A stretch of 64,000 nucleotides of DNA from Colletotrichum lupini (taxonomy: Eukaryota; Ascomycota; Sordariomycetes; Glomerellales; Glomerellaceae), in assembly GCF_023278565.1 (NCBI RefSeq), contig NC_064676.1, positions 7,130,001 to 7,194,000 of the forward strand, given 5' to 3'. The notes beneath the pieces are model-generated. The model searched no databases. It saw only the letters and a list, made by a program, of their open reading frames with translations, and was not told where the DNA came from. The translations under genes were made by a program, and so were the position numbers. How positions within the stretch are numbered: position 1 is the first letter of the stretch; each line of letters begins with the position of its first letter. Of the stretch, positions 61,541 to 64,000 are shown in pieces.

Positions 61541-64000
61541 TTTCATATGTTAAAGTAGAAATCGTATTTTACGGTTACCCTACTACCTAGGATAGGGTCT
61601 AGACTAGTATAATAACTTATAAATAGGGGTTATAGAGATTTATAACTTAAGAGATATTTTAATTTCGTAATATATTAAACCGTATAGTAGTATATAAAAT
61701 CGCGTAATATCGTACCCTAATATAAAAGTTTTTCTTCTTTTTATAACTTTATTATAAAAATAACTATTACTTTTTACCCTCTTATAAGTAAAAATCACTC
61801 TTTACTTAAGTTATTAAACTAATAGCTCGCTTATAAATATTATAATACAAATTTATAATAACTTCTAATCTCTATATAAGACGTTACCGAACTAATTAAC
61901 CTTATAATACCTCTTTATAAAGCTATTTTAAAACGACTAATTAATAATAATACTTATATAGGCTCTACCCTTTTTATATAATAAGAATATATAAATATAT
62001 AAGCCTCGATATTAATAAAATCTCTTCTTATGGGCTTAAAGAAGCGGGAACGAAGTATTTAATAAATAAAAAAGGAGCTAAAGTAATTATTAATAATTAA
62101 TATTTTTATTATATTATATAACGTATCCTTTTTTAAGAACGAACTTAACGGTTTCTAAATAATAACTTATATTAATATCTAAGTTATTAAGAAGTTTATT
62201 AAGAAAGTTTAGTTTAATCGCTTCTTAACGTTTATTTTATATTAAGATATAATACGATTTATTATTTTATATTTTATAATAAACTAGCAAATTCTTTTAA
62301 TAAAGTAGATAGTATTTCTAATTAATATAAAGAATTTTTATAATATCTTAGAGTATTATAAAATAGCGTACGAAGCTATAAATTTAGAGAGATTCTTTTT
62401 TAAAATTACGATTTTATATTAAAAAAATAATTACTAACTTTTTATTATTTTTTAAATTAAAATTAAGTCGCTAGTTATTAAACCTTAGTTAATAAAAAAG
62501 GGAAAAGGTCGTATAAAGCTAATTATAACTAAAACTTTAGGTAAAACGACGTATAAAAATATTCCGAAAATACGGCTTTTAATAAGTATTAGTATTAAAC
62601 TAACGATAAAGATTAAGGAGGAATTGTTAGTTAAGTAAGAAAAGAAAATTGTTAAAAAGGAAGTAAAAGTTAAAAAAAAGGTTAAAAAGAATAAAAACGA
62701 TAAGAAAAACGAGATTATAGTAGTTCGATAAGAAGATAAAGTTTATAATAGTAAATAACTTAATATATTATAAAAATAAAAACGAGTATTTTCGTTAGTA
62801 AATAGTTTAAAGTAAACTATAATTATATTTATAATTCCTTTTTATCCTTAGTATCGCTCGTAATTATAAAACTATTTAATATTCTAAAATTAATTCTAAA
62901 GTTTTTTAATTTTTATTTAACCTATATAATACCGCCCTATAGTTTACTAAATAAAGTAATTTCTAATTAGAGCTTATTACGTATATACTACTTTAAATAA
63001 ATACGAAAATATTAATACGCTTTAAAATAAAAATAATTAGCCTTACTAAACTTCGTATTTTTAGCTAATATAGTTAGGGAGCCCTTAATAATTAAGGTAT
63101 AAATCTATACAGTAACTTAAGGAAGATATACGTCTAGATTATTACTATTTTAAATAGCGTTTAATAATTATTAAACTTAATCTTAGTTAATTAGCTATAT
63201 AAAGTCTTATACGGTTTATAACGTAAGTTAATAATATAGTTACTATAGCTAACTAAAAATAACATAAGGGCGACCTTTTTAATAACGAATTCGATAAGAG
63301 TTCTAAATTTATACGAAGTTAATAAAATTAGAACGAATTAGTAATATATACGTAAATAGAAGTACAATCTAGTTAGAGAGTATATTTATATAAAATAGCC
63401 CTTAGAACTTAAATAGTTAGAAATATTCTTATAAACGTAAATATACTTATATATACTAAGATATATATTACTTACCCGCTAATATACTAATCTATTTTAA
63501 TAAAAACGATTTTATTAACTCTTAATCTTAACGTTATAAATACTTTTACTAAAGATCTAGTAATTACGGAATATAATTAGACTTTTTATTATTAAACGGT
63601 ATTATAAAAAGTAGTAATAAATACTAAATATAAGAACGGTTTTTTTCCCTCAGTTTAAACGAACTCATAATAACGTAAATCCCCGTTATTAAATAATAAT
63701 AAAATATTATATAAGTATATTCCGGGACGTATAAGTAGAAACCCCTATATAGAACTATATAATAAACTGCGAATAAGTATTAATATTAATATAGATCTTA
63801 AATCTAAATAATAAAAGCTTATTATACGTATCTAAAGACTAAATATAATTTAGTTTAGGAGTCGTAAACCTTTTACGACGGTACTTTATTTTACTTAACT
63901 AATTTTAAACTTATTATAAAAAGGTTTTATAATATATAAGGTATAGTTTATCTCGGCTAATAACATAGGCTTATTAATAAACTTATATATAAAAATACTC
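61541..64000. repeat. AT-rich RIP island 3 (truncated by window end)
   Basis: At least 2.46 kb of RIP-like AT-rich sequence with a sharp left edge, continuing past the window. A plus-strand stretch at about 62508-62733 is unusually free of stops (one internal TAA, readable as a mutated CAA) and encodes a Lys-rich tail (KKEVKVKKKVKKNKNDKK). It is probably a relic of a transposon protein. No terminal repeats are visible because the right edge is missing. Confidence 0.88.

Overview
The window looks like a chromosome arm segment of a filamentous ascomycete (Pezizomycotina), most likely a plant-associated Sordariomycete or similar. The reasons are short spliceosomal introns (about 50-75 nt, GTAAGT-type donors and CTRAC branch sites), typical fungal families (SAT4/rhodopsin-like membrane protein, tannase-family esterase, CE1 esterase with a CBM1, P450s, a dioxygenase-P450 fusion, cysteine-rich small secreted proteins), and AT-rich islands with the C-to-T/G-to-A pattern of repeat-induced point mutation (RIP). 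The species assignment is inference; no rRNA or marker gene is present.

Layout: 0-29.4 kb is GC-balanced. It holds an unknown two-exon gene, a six-exon rhodopsin-like gene, a feruloyl esterase, a P450, an acetylxylan esterase, a vacuolar amino-acid transporter, a conserved zinc-binding unknown, an odd locus at 18.3-20.7 kb with intron-bearing tandem repeats, a small secreted protein and a 1172-residue fatty-acid dioxygenase-P450 fusion. 29.4-40.0 kb is an AT-rich RIP island containing a structurally complete but dead Ty3/gypsy-type LTR retrotransposon (541-bp LTRs, ATTAA target duplication, minus orientation) nested in older decayed DNA. 40.0-51.6 kb is again genic: DUF2235 hydrolase, secreted amidase, Pro-1 tautomerase-like protein and a second P450. 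51.63-54.51 kb is a 2.9-kb terminal-inverted-repeat DNA element whose core is RIP-mutated but whose ends are intact. 54.5-61.5 kb has two candidate effectors on either side of a type-B carboxylesterase. A third AT island starts near 61.54 kb and runs off the window.

How the genes fit together: several products are secreted hydrolases acting on plant cell-wall esters (feruloyl and acetylxylan esterase with a cellulose-binding module) or other esters and amides. The rest are oxidative enzymes (two related P450s, the fatty-acid oxygenase) and small disulfide-rich secreted proteins. I see no backbone synthase, so there is no support for a classical biosynthetic cluster. The mix of gene blocks and RIP islands with candidate effectors beside the islands matches the compartmented genome layout known in many plant-associated fungi.

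Exon boundaries below were worked out by eye from splice signals and frame continuity; each multi-exon model given as complete closes to a whole number of codons.
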